This document shows, piece by piece, positions 46,989 to 54,896 of a stretch of 64,000 nucleotides of DNA. A program made the translations under genes and the position numbers. The notes below the pieces were generated by a model, which ran no database searches, was not told the origin of the DNA, and saw nothing but the letters and a program-made list of their open reading frames with translations. This DNA is from Propionimicrobium sp. PCR01-08-3 (lineage in GTDB: Bacteria > Actinomycetota > Actinomycetes > Propionibacteriales > Propionibacteriaceae), in the NCBI RefSeq assembly GCF_030286045.1, contig NZ_CP127390.1:806001-870000 (forward strand). The letters are read 5' to 3'. Positions within the stretch are counted from its first letter, which is position 1; every line of letters starts with the position of its first letter.

Positions 46989-47145
46989 GGTGGCCCGTGG
47001 CCTGGTGAACTTCGGTGCGGAGGAGCTACCAGCGATGCTGGGGCGCCGCTCGTCCGATCTCGCGGCGGACCTGGGCGCCCAGTACGAGCGGGAGATCGTC
47101 CACCGTGATTCGCTGATTCTGCTCAATCACGTCGCTGATTCCTGA
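46989..47145 (+). pseudogene. Diverged extra copy of the proB 3' end
   Basis: About 51 codons reproduce the end of the ProB PUA domain and its stop with a single amino-acid change (D to G in NFGAEELP); the nine other differences are synonymous. The upstream part of the open frame (from 46894) is unrelated to ProB, so no kinase is encoded. It marks the far end of the 44.8-46.99 kb cargo. Confidence 0.95.
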
Positions 47146-47164
47146 GCCGCCTGGGTTCGTCAAT

Positions 47165-47272
47165 TCAACGGCGAATCTGTTCTAGAACTTTCCGGACCAT
47201 TCCAGGCGTGAGCGGCGGCATCGGCCCATCCGGCACAGCGACCGGAACACCGTCCCGCATTATCAGATGCAT
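47165..47272 (-). CDS. Second copy of the tiny 35-residue protein
   Basis: The frame is colinear with 44653-44760 and keeps the start, stop, length and the TAGATT box 6 bases upstream. Changes are I5M, Q6R and E24G plus two silent changes. Retention of the frame in both copies is mild support for a real gene; the amino-acid change rate is higher than in the adjacent proB tails. Confidence 0.38.
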   Translation of the reverse strand: MHLIMRDGVPVAVPDGPMPPLTPGMVRKVLEQIRR

Positions 47273-47311
47273 ATTCACAATCTAGCCGCTATGTTTCGGC
47301 TGCCATTGGTC

Positions 47312-48859
47312 TCATTGGCGTCGTTGTCGGAGGCTCAAGAACAGGGCAGCGATCGGCAGGGGAAGCAAGGCCCATGCCGGTATTCCGAGTAGGTAGCTGA
47401 ACAGAACAATTGCCAGGACGTCGATGCCGCGAACGGCAGCGATGATTACCCCAGCCGGAAGCGGGCCGGCATCGGTGACGATAACCAGGCCGAGATTGGT
47501 CGGATTCTTGGTGACGAAACGCACCGCTGCCGACAGGGCGGTCACGCCGATCAGGGACGCGGTGGCCAGCGCCTCCGGAGCCGATAAGCCAGCGAACAGC
47601 ACCAGCGTAGGGACGAGAAAACCCGACCAGGCAACCACGAGTACCAACGGCACGACACAATATGCCGCGCGCTGAGAGAAATCAGACAACGGAAGACAGC
47701 GCGCGAGCCCTGGCGTCCGGGAAGTCACCCGCAATCCCGTCAATACGGGCAGCAGCACGATGGCCAGCAAAGGCGTGGTGACGACAACGGTGGCCTGGGG
47801 TCCGGTCCAGGCAAGCGCGGCAGCACCCAACAGCACGAGGACGACCGGAATGAGAACGCGCGGGTGCGCTCGTAGCCGCAACAGATCGCGCCAAACGAGC
47901 GCGCGGAATCCGGAACTCCTGCCCACAAGAGAAGACCTTGAGCCCGTCGATTGGAACGTGCTTTGGGTCGCGATGTCCAGGGCCAAGGGTGCTTCGACGC
48001 CTTGGACGGCGCCCGACAATGTGAACTGAAGCTGTCCGGCCGACATGAGTCGATGGCGCGTCAGCGTCCCCAACCTGCGTGCCGCCCGGTAAACGGCGCC
48101 GACGCCTGCGAGTGCCGAGAAACCAGCGACGAGTGTCGGCAGCTGATCCACAACGGTCATCGGTACCGGCACATGGAGAGTTGGACTCAAAGAGGCGATA
48201 GCTGCGCCCGTCCAGGCCACTCCCACGATGACCGGCAACCAGACGGAGGGGCGTGGCTTCGGGTGGTCAGACTCATGGCCAATTGCCTGGCATGCGGCAA
48301 CTGTCCCGAGCCCTGCCATGGTGACGATCCATGAAACCGGGACGCCGAACAAAACCGTCGCCCCAGCACCGAGCAGCGCGCCGAGGCCGGCGAATACGGC
48401 CACCGTGCCGAAGAAGCGCCGAATGAGCAGATTCGAGCGCTCGAGCGGTGCGGAGTACACCCATGCGCCCATGGCGGCGGAGATACTCAAGGGGCCCAGG
48501 AACCCGGCCACCAATCGCGTGACCGCGAAGTGGAACGGCGCGAGCAGCCATGGAAGGGCGGAGATGGTGGCGGCGCAGCTGCCGGTCGAGCAGGTGAAGA
48601 TGGGGATGCGGACCTGTGTGAGGGCGCCCACGAGCATGCTCCCCGTCAGCACCACAGCGAATACGAGCATGTAGACGCTGCTGGGAGTCCAGCTTCTTGT
48701 TCTACGCATCGCGCGTAGTGATTTCGTGATTCTTCGTTCGGGAGATACCTGCCGGATCCACAGCCGACGGGGCACTCCGGGAGGGGTGAAGGAATCCAAA
48801 TCTAATTCGCCCGCTTCAGCCTCGATTCGGTGATCCGCCGATCGATGGCGCGCGATCAC
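47312..48859 (-). CDS. Large polytopic membrane protein, DUF6297/ABC-exporter-permease-like
   Basis: The 515-residue protein has a charged N-terminus of about 60 residues and ten to twelve hydrophobic helices, with cytoplasmic loops rich in Arg. Its layout recalls actinobacterial DUF6297-type proteins, which usually sit beside an ABC ATPase and may act as exporter permeases. No ATPase gene is present in this operon. The gene overlaps the upstream M23 peptidase gene by four bases, and its stop lies 8 bases from the proB-tail repeat, so downstream operon members may have been lost when the insert formed. Confidence 0.6.
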   Translation of the reverse strand: MIARHRSADHRIEAEAGELDLDSFTPPGVPRRLWIRQVSPERRITKSLRAMRRTRSWTPSSVYMLVFAVVLTGSMLVGALTQVRIPIFTCSTGSCAATISALPWLLAPFHFAVTRLVAGFLGPLSISAAMGAWVYSAPLERSNLLIRRFFGTVAVFAGLGALLGAGATVLFGVPVSWIVTMAGLGTVAACQAIGHESDHPKPRPSVWLPVIVGVAWTGAAIASLSPTLHVPVPMTVVDQLPTLVAGFSALAGVGAVYRAARRLGTLTRHRLMSAGQLQFTLSGAVQGVEAPLALDIATQSTFQSTGSRSSLVGRSSGFRALVWRDLLRLRAHPRVLIPVVLVLLGAAALAWTGPQATVVVTTPLLAIVLLPVLTGLRVTSRTPGLARCLPLSDFSQRAAYCVVPLVLVVAWSGFLVPTLVLFAGLSAPEALATASLIGVTALSAAVRFVTKNPTNLGLVIVTDAGPLPAGVIIAAVRGIDVLAIVLFSYLLGIPAWALLPLPIAALFLSLRQRRQ

Positions 48860-49701
48860 GCCTCCATGTGCTGGTCGTCGGATGGCAGCGAATCTACCTG
48901 CTCAGGTGTCTCGTCGAGGGTGATCCGAGCGAACTTCATCGGGATACCCTGTCCCGTCCAGGTCGAGGCCCTGTCCATCAGCTGGGCGTGCACATGAGGC
49001 TCAGTGGTGTTGCCGGAATTGCCGCATCGTCCGATCTGTTGGCCGGTCACGACCTGATCGCCGGTTTTCACCAGGGCCGATCCTCGCTGCAGATGGGCCA
49101 CCAAAGCATGGACGCCATCGGCACGGCGGATCACAATGTGATTGCCCACAATGAATCCCGGTCCGCCGATCTCACGGATCATGCCCTCGATCATCATGTA
49201 AATGAATCCGAACCAGTTCGAACGCGCAAGGTGGTCACGTCGCCAGTCTGAGGAACGGGTCACGACCCCGTCGATCATGGCGTAGACGGGTTCACCGAAG
49301 GCGGGGTACTCGTTCGGCGAACGAGCGGGCATGCGTCCACCGAAGTCGGGTCGAGTCGCTCCTTCCGGCTCGAAGCAGAGGTCGATGGCGTAGGCCTGGC
49401 CGTAGGCACGGACGCCATGGCTGGGCACCTTCGTCTGCGGGCTGTTCATGCCCAGCCAGCGCCCCCGCACCGGCGAGGCAACCGTCTGGGTATCTTCGAC
49501 GGGCAGCATCGTGGGCACGGTGAACGACAGGATCGCGCACACCGCCAAGGTGACGAGTGCGCCAATGGCGAGTTCGGTTTCCAGCGGTATCGTGCCCCGG
49601 AAGCCAAGCTTCCCGGCGACCAGCAGAGCGATCAAAAGCACGCCTGCGGCGTAGTAAATGGGTATGCGATAGCGGTAAACGAATAGGATCGAGCGTTTCA
49701 T
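48856..49701 (-). CDS. M23-family (LytM-type) metallopeptidase, membrane-anchored
   Basis: The 281-residue protein has two N-terminal membrane helices (about 12-30 and 40-62) and then an extracytoplasmic peptidase domain. The zinc ligands are visible as HGVRAYGQAYAIDL (H and D) and HVHAQL (HxH), with GNHIVIRR and GDQVVTGQQIGRCGNSG between. Such domains cut peptidoglycan cross-bridges or act as inactive regulators; all ligands are present here, so activity is likely. It lies between a winged-helix regulator and the membrane protein in one operon. Confidence 0.83.
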   Translation of the reverse strand: MKRSILFVYRYRIPIYYAAGVLLIALLVAGKLGFRGTIPLETELAIGALVTLAVCAILSFTVPTMLPVEDTQTVASPVRGRWLGMNSPQTKVPSHGVRAYGQAYAIDLCFEPEGATRPDFGGRMPARSPNEYPAFGEPVYAMIDGVVTRSSDWRRDHLARSNWFGFIYMMIEGMIREIGGPGFIVGNHIVIRRADGVHALVAHLQRGSALVKTGDQVVTGQQIGRCGNSGNTTEPHVHAQLMDRASTWTGQGIPMKFARITLDETPEQVDSLPSDDQHMEA

Positions 49702-49752
49702 GATGGTCCTCTCGTCGTCGTTGGGAAGGTGGTAGCGCGGGTCGATGCGCGA

Positions 49753-50286
49753 TTACCGTTCTGCACTCGCGATACAGATCAGCAGCGGGACTATTCGCGC
49801 GGGTGGAATCTCGTAGCTTCCCCGTCCGGTTTGGCGCACCCAACCGGTGGCGACCAATTGGCGTAGATGGTGATGCAGCTGGCCGGTCGTGCCGAGTGAC
49901 TCAATTGCGGCCAGGTCCGCCGTGTGGTGAACACCGGAGAGAATCTGCCGGAGTAGTTCAACGCGCACCGGGTGGCCAAGTGCCGCGAATACTGCGGCTT
50001 GTTCGGACCAATCCGACTCGATCAGTCCGGAGGTGCCGATGGTTTGCTGCCAGGCGATCGGTCCACCCTCTGCAAGCGTGAGTGAACCAACCAGCATCAC
50101 CGCACCATCGGACGTTGTTTGGTCATCGGAAAGCCTGGATTGCAGCTCGTTCAGCGCCCAGAATCCATCAGACTCGGTGGTTGGATTGGTGGACGAGGAT
50201 GACTTCTGTGCGCGCTTCTCGAGTTCGTCAACCCGGTTTGACAGATCTCGCAACTCGTCTCGCAGTGACTGCATTGATTCGTCCAT
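49753..50286 (-). CDS. ArsR-like winged-helix transcriptional regulator with coiled-coil N-terminus
   Basis: From ATG 50286 the protein has 177 residues. Residues 1-30 form a coiled coil (MQSLRDELRDLSNRVDELEK) and a Ser/Thr-rich linker follows. The C-terminal winged helix contains FAALGHPVRVELLRQIL and TTGQLHHHLRQLVATGWV, the latter being the recognition helix. The longer ORF start at 50322 is rejected because an inverted repeat in the promoter would then be inside the gene. It probably controls the M23/membrane-protein operon that it heads. No metal-binding cysteines of classical ArsR are present. Confidence 0.78.
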   Translation of the reverse strand: MDESMQSLRDELRDLSNRVDELEKRAQKSSSSTNPTTESDGFWALNELQSRLSDDQTTSDGAVMLVGSLTLAEGGPIAWQQTIGTSGLIESDWSEQAAVFAALGHPVRVELLRQILSGVHHTADLAAIESLGTTGQLHHHLRQLVATGWVRQTGRGSYEIPPARIVPLLICIASAER

Positions 50287-50295
50287 AGATGAAAT

Positions 50296-50313
50296 AATAC
50301 GTACTTCCGTATT
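50296..50313. promoter_or_regulatory. Inverted repeat at the ArsR-like gene promoter
   Basis: AATACG-TACTTC-CGTATT, arms of 6 with a 6-base spacer, lies 10 bases upstream of the regulator start. It is a likely autoregulatory operator. It is also only about 60 bases from the start of the divergent TPP riboswitch. Confidence 0.5.
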
Positions 50314-50354
50314 GCCGTACAAGTGTTTGGGGCGGGCACAACCGTCGAGGTTGC

Positions 50355-50360
50355 TATAGT
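50355..50360 (+). promoter_or_regulatory. -10 box of the thiamine-precursor transporter operon
   Basis: TATAGT lies 11 bases before the first conserved base of the TPP riboswitch, so transcription should start just ahead of the aptamer. No convincing -35 is seen. Confidence 0.5.
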
Positions 50361-50370
50361 GATCGCCGAA

Positions 50371-50454
50371 GACACGGGGTGCCGTGAAACCGCTTGGTTC
50401 TCACGGCTGAGAAATGACTCGTTGAACCTGATCTCATTCGGATGAGCGGAGGGA
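50371..50454 (+). ncRNA. TPP riboswitch (THI element)
   Basis: The conserved parts occur in order: ACACGGGGTGCC at the 5' side, then GGCTGAGAAATGACTC (the pyrimidine-sensing CUGAGA core), TGAACCTGATCT, a variable stem CTCATTCGGATGAG, and GCGGAGGGAT at the 3' end. The final GGAGGG (50448-50453) is also the ribosome site of the ABC ATPase gene, so ligand binding that closes P1 should block translation directly. It identifies the following operon as thiamine-related. Confidence 0.93.
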
Positions 50455-50459
50455 TGTCG

Positions 50460-51287
50460 ATGACCATGGACGCGCCGGCCGATTCTTCGGGACCCGCGAT
50501 CGTCGTCCACGATGTCGGCTACCGCTATCCGAAAGATGAGCGCGCTGTTCTGGGAAGGGTGCAGCTCACCGTGTCCGAAGGCCGACACATCGCATTGATC
50601 GGACGCTCCGGTTGCGGCAAATCCACGCTGCTCTCCATCATCGCCGGGCTGCGCGAACCCGATGCCGGCACGGTCAGCGTGCTCGGACGCGACGACCCCG
50701 CCGGCAGGCTTGCGTCCTGCGCGATCATGCCCCAGGGCGATTCATTGCTGCCGTGGCTGAACCTGCTCGACAATGTCGCGATCAGCCTGCGCAACCGTGG
50801 CATCAAACGCCCTCTCGCCAGAGACCGAGCACATGCCACGTTGCAGCAATGGGGTTTGTCGGATTGGGAATCTTCGCGTCCGGCCGCACTATCGGGCGGT
50901 ATGCGCCAGCGCGCCGCACTGGCCCGCGCACTGCTGGCCGACAAGCCCATATTGCTGGCGGACGAGCCGCTCGGGGCCCTCGACGCCATCACCCGCGCCG
51001 AGATCCAGCAATGGCTACGCGAAACGATGATTCGCACCAAGGCAACCATGATCATGGTCACCCACGACGTGGACGAAGCCCTGCTGCTCTCCGATCGAGT
51101 CGTGCTGCTGGCCGGGACGCAGCCGGGGGAGCCGGCCAGCGCGATCGCCTCGTGGCCGGGCTGGTTCGCCGATGACAGACCGCGTGACCGGCTGCTCGGA
51201 GATCCCGAATTCGCGCGCGCCCGCCAAGAGATCCTGGGATCGTTCGCGGGTCATCGGATGGTGGAAGACGGGCGGGAACAGCTATGA
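50460..51287 (+). CDS. thiZ: ABC transporter ATP-binding protein for thiamine pyrimidine precursor
   Basis: The ATG at 50460 is 6 bases after the GGAGGG that belongs to the riboswitch; starts at 50442 and 50454 overlap the aptamer or the ribosome site. The 275-residue ATPase has Walker A GRSGCGKST, signature LSGGMRQRA and Walker B ILLADEPLGALD, close to the nitrate/taurine/ThiZ subgroup. With the permease and the NMT1-like binding protein it forms a ThiXYZ-type importer of HMP-like pyrimidines such as formylaminopyrimidine. The C-terminal 50 residues are variable. Confidence 0.88.
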   Translation: MTMDAPADSSGPAIVVHDVGYRYPKDERAVLGRVQLTVSEGRHIALIGRSGCGKSTLLSIIAGLREPDAGTVSVLGRDDPAGRLASCAIMPQGDSLLPWLNLLDNVAISLRNRGIKRPLARDRAHATLQQWGLSDWESSRPAALSGGMRQRAALARALLADKPILLADEPLGALDAITRAEIQQWLRETMIRTKATMIMVTHDVDEALLLSDRVVLLAGTQPGEPASAIASWPGWFADDRPRDRLLGDPEFARARQEILGSFAGHRMVEDGREQL

Positions 51288-51506
51288 GCTCTCGCGACTC
51301 GTCAAGGACCAAGAGGCGGCAATTTGCGAATGTGGATGCTCTGACATCCGAGAGCAATCGATCGCATGGGGAACCTGACCGCACGGTCAAACGCCCTGGC
51401 GATGAATCCTGGTCCTGCGCTTTCCGGGTTGGTCTGCAGGGTGCTCGGGACGGGAATGCTTTCCCTGAAGTGATATCCGGTTCGGCTGTGATGGGAAGGT
51501 GGGCTG
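51288..51506 (+). other. 219-base gap inside the thi transporter operon
   Basis: Such operons usually have overlapping genes, yet 219 bases separate the ATPase and permease. A 78-codon frame (51284-51520) begins in the ATPase stop (ATGA) but shows no similarity and overlaps the permease start in another frame, so I do not call it a gene. GGGAA-TGC-TTCCC could form a small hairpin near 51451. It may be an insertion or the remains of a longer permease N-terminus. Confidence 0.4.
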
Positions 51507-52340
51507 ATGCCGGATTCTAGGAAGACCCATAAGCCTACGGCCCACCATTCCGGAGTTCCCGCAGGGAGGGGATGGTTCTGGAAAATGGCAGTTCCACCGA
51601 TCATCACGATCGTCCTGGTGCTGACGTTGTGGATCGTTATTACCGCAGGCGGGTTCGTGCCCGACTACGTCATTCCCTCACCCGGGGCGGTGCTGCACTC
51701 GCTGGTCACCACCTGGCCGACCAGACTGGCTTCCGCCACCTGGCTCACTCTCGCGGAAACCGTGGTTGGCGTGCTGGTCGGGGTCATGGTGGCCGTGATC
51801 ACCGTGGTCATCTCGGGCTACTTGCCGGTGATCGGCACCGCGATGACTCCGTTGTTGATCGCGTCTCAGGCGATACCGGTGATCGTCGTCGGCCCGCTGC
51901 TGACCATCGCGCTGGGCTATGGCATGAGCCCCAAGGTGATCGTGGTCGCCTTGCTCTGCTTCTTCCCGGTCGCACTCAATCTGCTGGCCGGCATTCGCTC
52001 GGTGGACGCCCGTTTGGTCGACACGATGCGCAGCCTGCACGCCTCCAGACATGAACTGTTATGGAGACTACGGCTGCCTGCGGCGGCACCCCGAGGGTTC
52101 GCGGGACTGCGAGTTTCGGTGACGTTTGCGCCGGTCGCCGCGGTCTTCGCCGAATACACCGGATCGACCAACGGCATCGGATACCTGATGCTGCAGGCCA
52201 TCCCACGCATGCAGACCGACTTCGTCTTCGCGCAGGTCGTCGTCCTCACCGTCATGTCGGCGACCTTGCTCGGCGCTGTGACGCTGCTCGAGCGTCTGGT
52301 TTGTTCTTGGAACACGCCCACACGAGAAAGCGAAGCCTGA
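51507..52340 (+). CDS. thiX: ABC transporter permease for thiamine pyrimidine precursor
   Basis: The 277-residue BPD-type permease has six helices and the EAA-loop region (LRLPAAAPRGFAGLRVSVTFA) that contacts the ATPase. FVPDYVIPSPGAVLHSL is typical of the nitrate/taurine/ThiX permeases. The ATG follows GGGAAGGTGGG. It shares the TPP riboswitch with the ATPase gene. The 120-base gap before the binding protein contains a good ribosome site but no terminator. Confidence 0.88.
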   Translation: MPDSRKTHKPTAHHSGVPAGRGWFWKMAVPPIITIVLVLTLWIVITAGGFVPDYVIPSPGAVLHSLVTTWPTRLASATWLTLAETVVGVLVGVMVAVITVVISGYLPVIGTAMTPLLIASQAIPVIVVGPLLTIALGYGMSPKVIVVALLCFFPVALNLLAGIRSVDARLVDTMRSLHASRHELLWRLRLPAAAPRGFAGLRVSVTFAPVAAVFAEYTGSTNGIGYLMLQAIPRMQTDFVFAQVVVLTVMSATLLGAVTLLERLVCSWNTPTRESEA

Positions 52341-52461
52341 TGGCCGTGGAACAGATAACCACATTGGCCAGCACCGAGTCGGCCCGGGCGAGTGGCGGAT
52401 CGATACGAAGCCATGTGAACTCGGCCTGCCCGTGCAGGCCACTCAACGGAGGAGCTGAGAA

Positions 52462-53496
52462 ATGAAGACAGCAATGCGATGGGGTAGGGCGAAATTCGGA
52501 TCATTGACAGCAGTCACACTGGCGGCCTGCCTGGCGTTGACCGCATGCGGCTCATCGCCGGACGATCCCACCACATCGGGCGCGGGGGAGAGCGGCGCGC
52601 AGGTGAGCGTCCTGCTGGATTGGGCACCCAACCCCGACCACGTGGCACTCTATGCGGCTCAGCACACCGGCGCGTACCAGGACGCCGGGGTCAATGTGGC
52701 CTTCACCACGCCCTCGAACACCGCGGACGCCGCCCGCGAGGTATCGCTCGGACGCGTCGACCTGGCGGTCTCGTATGAGCCCGACACCCTGATCGCGATC
52801 GACTCCGGGTTGGACGTGATTTCGGTGGCGGCCTTGATTCCGACCTCGCTCACCTCGCTGATCACCAGATACGACTCGGGAATCGAATCCGCCGCCGACC
52901 TCGGCGGCACGACGATCGGATTGTCCGGGCTGGCCTCCCAAGAGCCGACCATCGATTTCATCGCCCGCAATGCCAACGTCGACCCGTCGTCCATTCAACT
53001 GCCGAATGTGCAGCAAAGCCTCAACCAGGCGCTGCTGACCGATCAGGTGGACGCCATCTTTGGCGCCTTCCGCAACATCGAGGGAGTCGAACTCGCCGAA
53101 CAGGGAGACTTCCGCATTCTGCCGGCCACCGATCTGGGCGTGCCCGACTATGCCGAACTGGTCATCATCGCCAACCCGCAACGCCTGCAAGACGACGCCG
53201 ACTACGCCGAACGGGTCAGAGCATTTCTTGCCGGCACCGCCCAGGGCCAACAAGCCGCCATCGCCGACCCACAGGCAGCGATCGACGCGCTAACTCCTGA
53301 GACCGAGGGATCGTACGACCCCGAGGTACTCGCGAAGATGGTGGACGCCACAATCGAGCTTCTTCCGACAGACGGCTTCGGCACCCAATCAGGCGACGAC
53401 TGGGCAACCTATGCGTCCTGGATGTTCGACAACGGATTGCTCGAATCGGCTGTCGATGGGGCCGACGCCACGACGAACGAATACCTTCCGGCATGA
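52462..53496 (+). CDS. thiY: NMT1/THI5-like substrate-binding lipoprotein
   Basis: The 344-residue protein has a lipoprotein signal (LALTACGSS, lipidated Cys at 29). The NMT1/THI5-like domain follows, with LLDWAPNPDHVALYAAQ, a substrate loop found in ThiY, and VDLAVSYEPDTLIA. It would capture formylaminopyrimidine or a related HMP compound outside the cell. The riboswitch upstream supports this over taurine or nitrate. The last 11 codons (DATTNEYLPA and stop) recur in altered form 74 bases further on. Confidence 0.87.
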   Translation: MKTAMRWGRAKFGSLTAVTLAACLALTACGSSPDDPTTSGAGESGAQVSVLLDWAPNPDHVALYAAQHTGAYQDAGVNVAFTTPSNTADAAREVSLGRVDLAVSYEPDTLIAIDSGLDVISVAALIPTSLTSLITRYDSGIESAADLGGTTIGLSGLASQEPTIDFIARNANVDPSSIQLPNVQQSLNQALLTDQVDAIFGAFRNIEGVELAEQGDFRILPATDLGVPDYAELVIIANPQRLQDDADYAERVRAFLAGTAQGQQAAIADPQAAIDALTPETEGSYDPEVLAKMVDATIELLPTDGFGTQSGDDWATYASWMFDNGLLESAVDGADATTNEYLPA

Positions 53497-53537
53497 CACA
53501 ACAGGTCACCCACTGCGTCCGCGTACACTCGACGCCC

Positions 53538-53570
53538 GACGCCGCGGCCAACGAATACCTTCCGGCATAG
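53538..53570 (+). repeat. Short diverged copy of the thiY 3' end
   Basis: These 33 bases encode DAAANEYLPA and a TAG stop, against DATTNEYLPA and TGA at 53464-53496; 28 of 33 bases agree and the block AACGAATACCTTCCGGCAT is identical. Only 41 bases separate the two. It resembles the folC and proB tail duplications without any cargo. Confidence 0.8.
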
Positions 53571-53591
53571 CGATACCAGTATTGTGCTGCC

Positions 53592-54299
53592 ATGACCGAC
53601 CTCGGTGAACAACTGCACGAGTCGATTGACCTGGGACTCGCCCGCATTCGCGACGGCAAAAATCGCTATCGGCTGGGCGTGATGGGTGGCACTTTCGACC
53701 CTATCCATCATGGGCACCTCGTGGCGGCCAGCGAAGTCGCTGCCCGCTTCGATCTGCAAGAAGTCGTGTTCGTGCCCACCGGCACTCCGTGGCAAAAGGC
53801 CGGACGAAAGGTCAGCAATCGCGAAGACCGCTATCTCATGACGGTGATCGCGACAGCGTCCAACCCAAGGTTCAGTGTCTCCAGGGTCGATATCGACCGG
53901 GTGGGCAACACCTACACGGTCGACACCCTCAAAGAGCTCAAGTCCGAACGCGGCGAAGATGTCGACCTGACCTTCATCACTGGTGCTGATGCTTTGGGCT
54001 CGATTCTCACCTGGCGTGGTGCAGAGGAGCTCTTCGATCTGGCCAACTTCGTCGGGGTGTCTCGTCCCGGCGTCGATCTGAGAGCCCGCGATCTCAGCCA
54101 TCTGCCTGCCGAGAAGGTGACCAGGTTGGAGGTGCCGGCACTGGCGATCAGCTCGACCGAGTGCCGCAACAGGGTGCGCGAGGGGTTGCCGCTGTGGTAT
54201 CTGGTGCCGGATGGCGTCGTCCAATATGTTGCCAAACGCGGCCTCTATACCCCGGCAAATGAGGGGGAAACGCTGGAGGCCGATAATGTCGACTGGTAA
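53592..54299 (+). CDS. nadD: Nicotinate-nucleotide adenylyltransferase
   Basis: The 235-residue enzyme has the nucleotidyltransferase motif [12 protein letters not shown] (residues 32-43) and the C-terminal [13 protein letters not shown] signature. It converts nicotinate mononucleotide to deamido-NAD. The 27 residues before the core are longer than usual, and a downstream start is possible though none is well placed. It begins the conserved nadD-rsfS-phosphatase cluster that in relatives follows proB/proA; here 9 kb of accessory DNA intervenes. Confidence 0.95.
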   Translation: MTDLGEQLHESIDLGLARIRDGKNRYRLGVMGGTFDPIHHGHLVAASEVAARFDLQEVVFVPTGTPWQKAGRKVSNREDRYLMTVIATASNPRFSVSRVDIDRVGNTYTVDTLKELKSERGEDVDLTFITGADALGSILTWRGAEELFDLANFVGVSRPGVDLRARDLSHLPAEKVTRLEVPALAISSTECRNRVREGLPLWYLVPDGVVQYVAKRGLYTPANEGETLEADNVDW

Positions 54300-54341
54300 G
54301 CAAGGATTTCTAGATCAGCACATGATCAGTCTGGATGTGAT

Positions 54342-54896
54342 GTGAGCGCTACCGAAGAAGCCATCAAGATCGCCCGGGTCGCCGCGCAGGCCGCCCACGA
54401 CAAGAAAGGCCTCGACATCGTCGCGTTCGATGTGTCGGAGCCGCTGGCCATTGCCGACATCTTCTTGATCGTGAGCGCGAACAACGAGCGATTGGTGGGC
54501 GCGATCGTCGACGAGATCGAGGACAACCTGATCATCACCGAAGACCTGCGTCCGCTTCGCAGGGAGGGTGGCTCCGAGAACCGCTGGGTGCTGCTCGACT
54601 ACGGCGATGTCGTGGTGCACGTGCAGCACACCGAAGAACGTGAGCTCTATGCGCTGGAGCGGCTGTGGAAGGACTGCCCGGTCGTCGATCTCAAGCTGGC
54701 GGACGACGAGTCTGCTTCCGGTTCCGATTCGGCAACCGATGAACAAGGCTCCGCTGTGTCGGACGAGGACTTCGCCGCTGGCGAGGAGTTCACCGGGACC
54801 CGGCAGTCGTTCGCCGAGCGCGACGGCCTGGAAGAGGTCCTGTCACCCACCGGCCATCGCGATCAGCCGGCTGAGGATGCGGAGGGCGACGCGTAG
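54342..54896 (+). CDS. rsfS: Ribosomal silencing factor RsfS
   Basis: The 184-residue protein has the RsfS fold in its first 115 residues (DKKGLDIVAFDVSEPLAIAD, FLIVSANNERLV, WVLLDYGDVVVHVQ, YALERLW). It binds L14 and blocks subunit joining when nutrients are scarce. The remaining 65 residues are an acidic Ser/Asp/Glu-rich tail beyond the normal family length. It starts at GTG 54342. The downstream phosphatase GTG overlaps the stop codon. Confidence 0.94.
   Translation: MSATEEAIKIARVAAQAAHDKKGLDIVAFDVSEPLAIADIFLIVSANNERLVGAIVDEIEDNLIITEDLRPLRREGGSENRWVLLDYGDVVVHVQHTEERELYALERLWKDCPVVDLKLADDESASGSDSATDEQGSAVSDEDFAAGEEFTGTRQSFAERDGLEEVLSPTGHRDQPAEDAEGDA

Larger units (their letters stand above)
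46989..47304 (+). repeat. proB 3'-end direct repeat, copy 2
   Basis: This is the second copy of the 316-bp segment at 44477-44792, in the same orientation and without indels. It begins inside the coding sequence and runs through the tiny minus-strand frame to TTTCGGCTGCC. The next gene's stop codon lies only 8 bases further on, so the repeat edge abuts the membrane-protein operon. Confidence 0.95.

Noticed and set aside
46894-47145. 83-codon frame ending in the ProB tail, as a possible new gene
   Set aside because: The upstream 32 codons are unrelated and unsupported; the rest is the duplicated proB 3' end.
51284-51520. 78-codon frame coupled to the thiZ stop (ATGA)
   Set aside because: Well placed but without similarity, hydrophobic segments or motif, and it overlaps the permease start in another frame; recorded as a gap instead.
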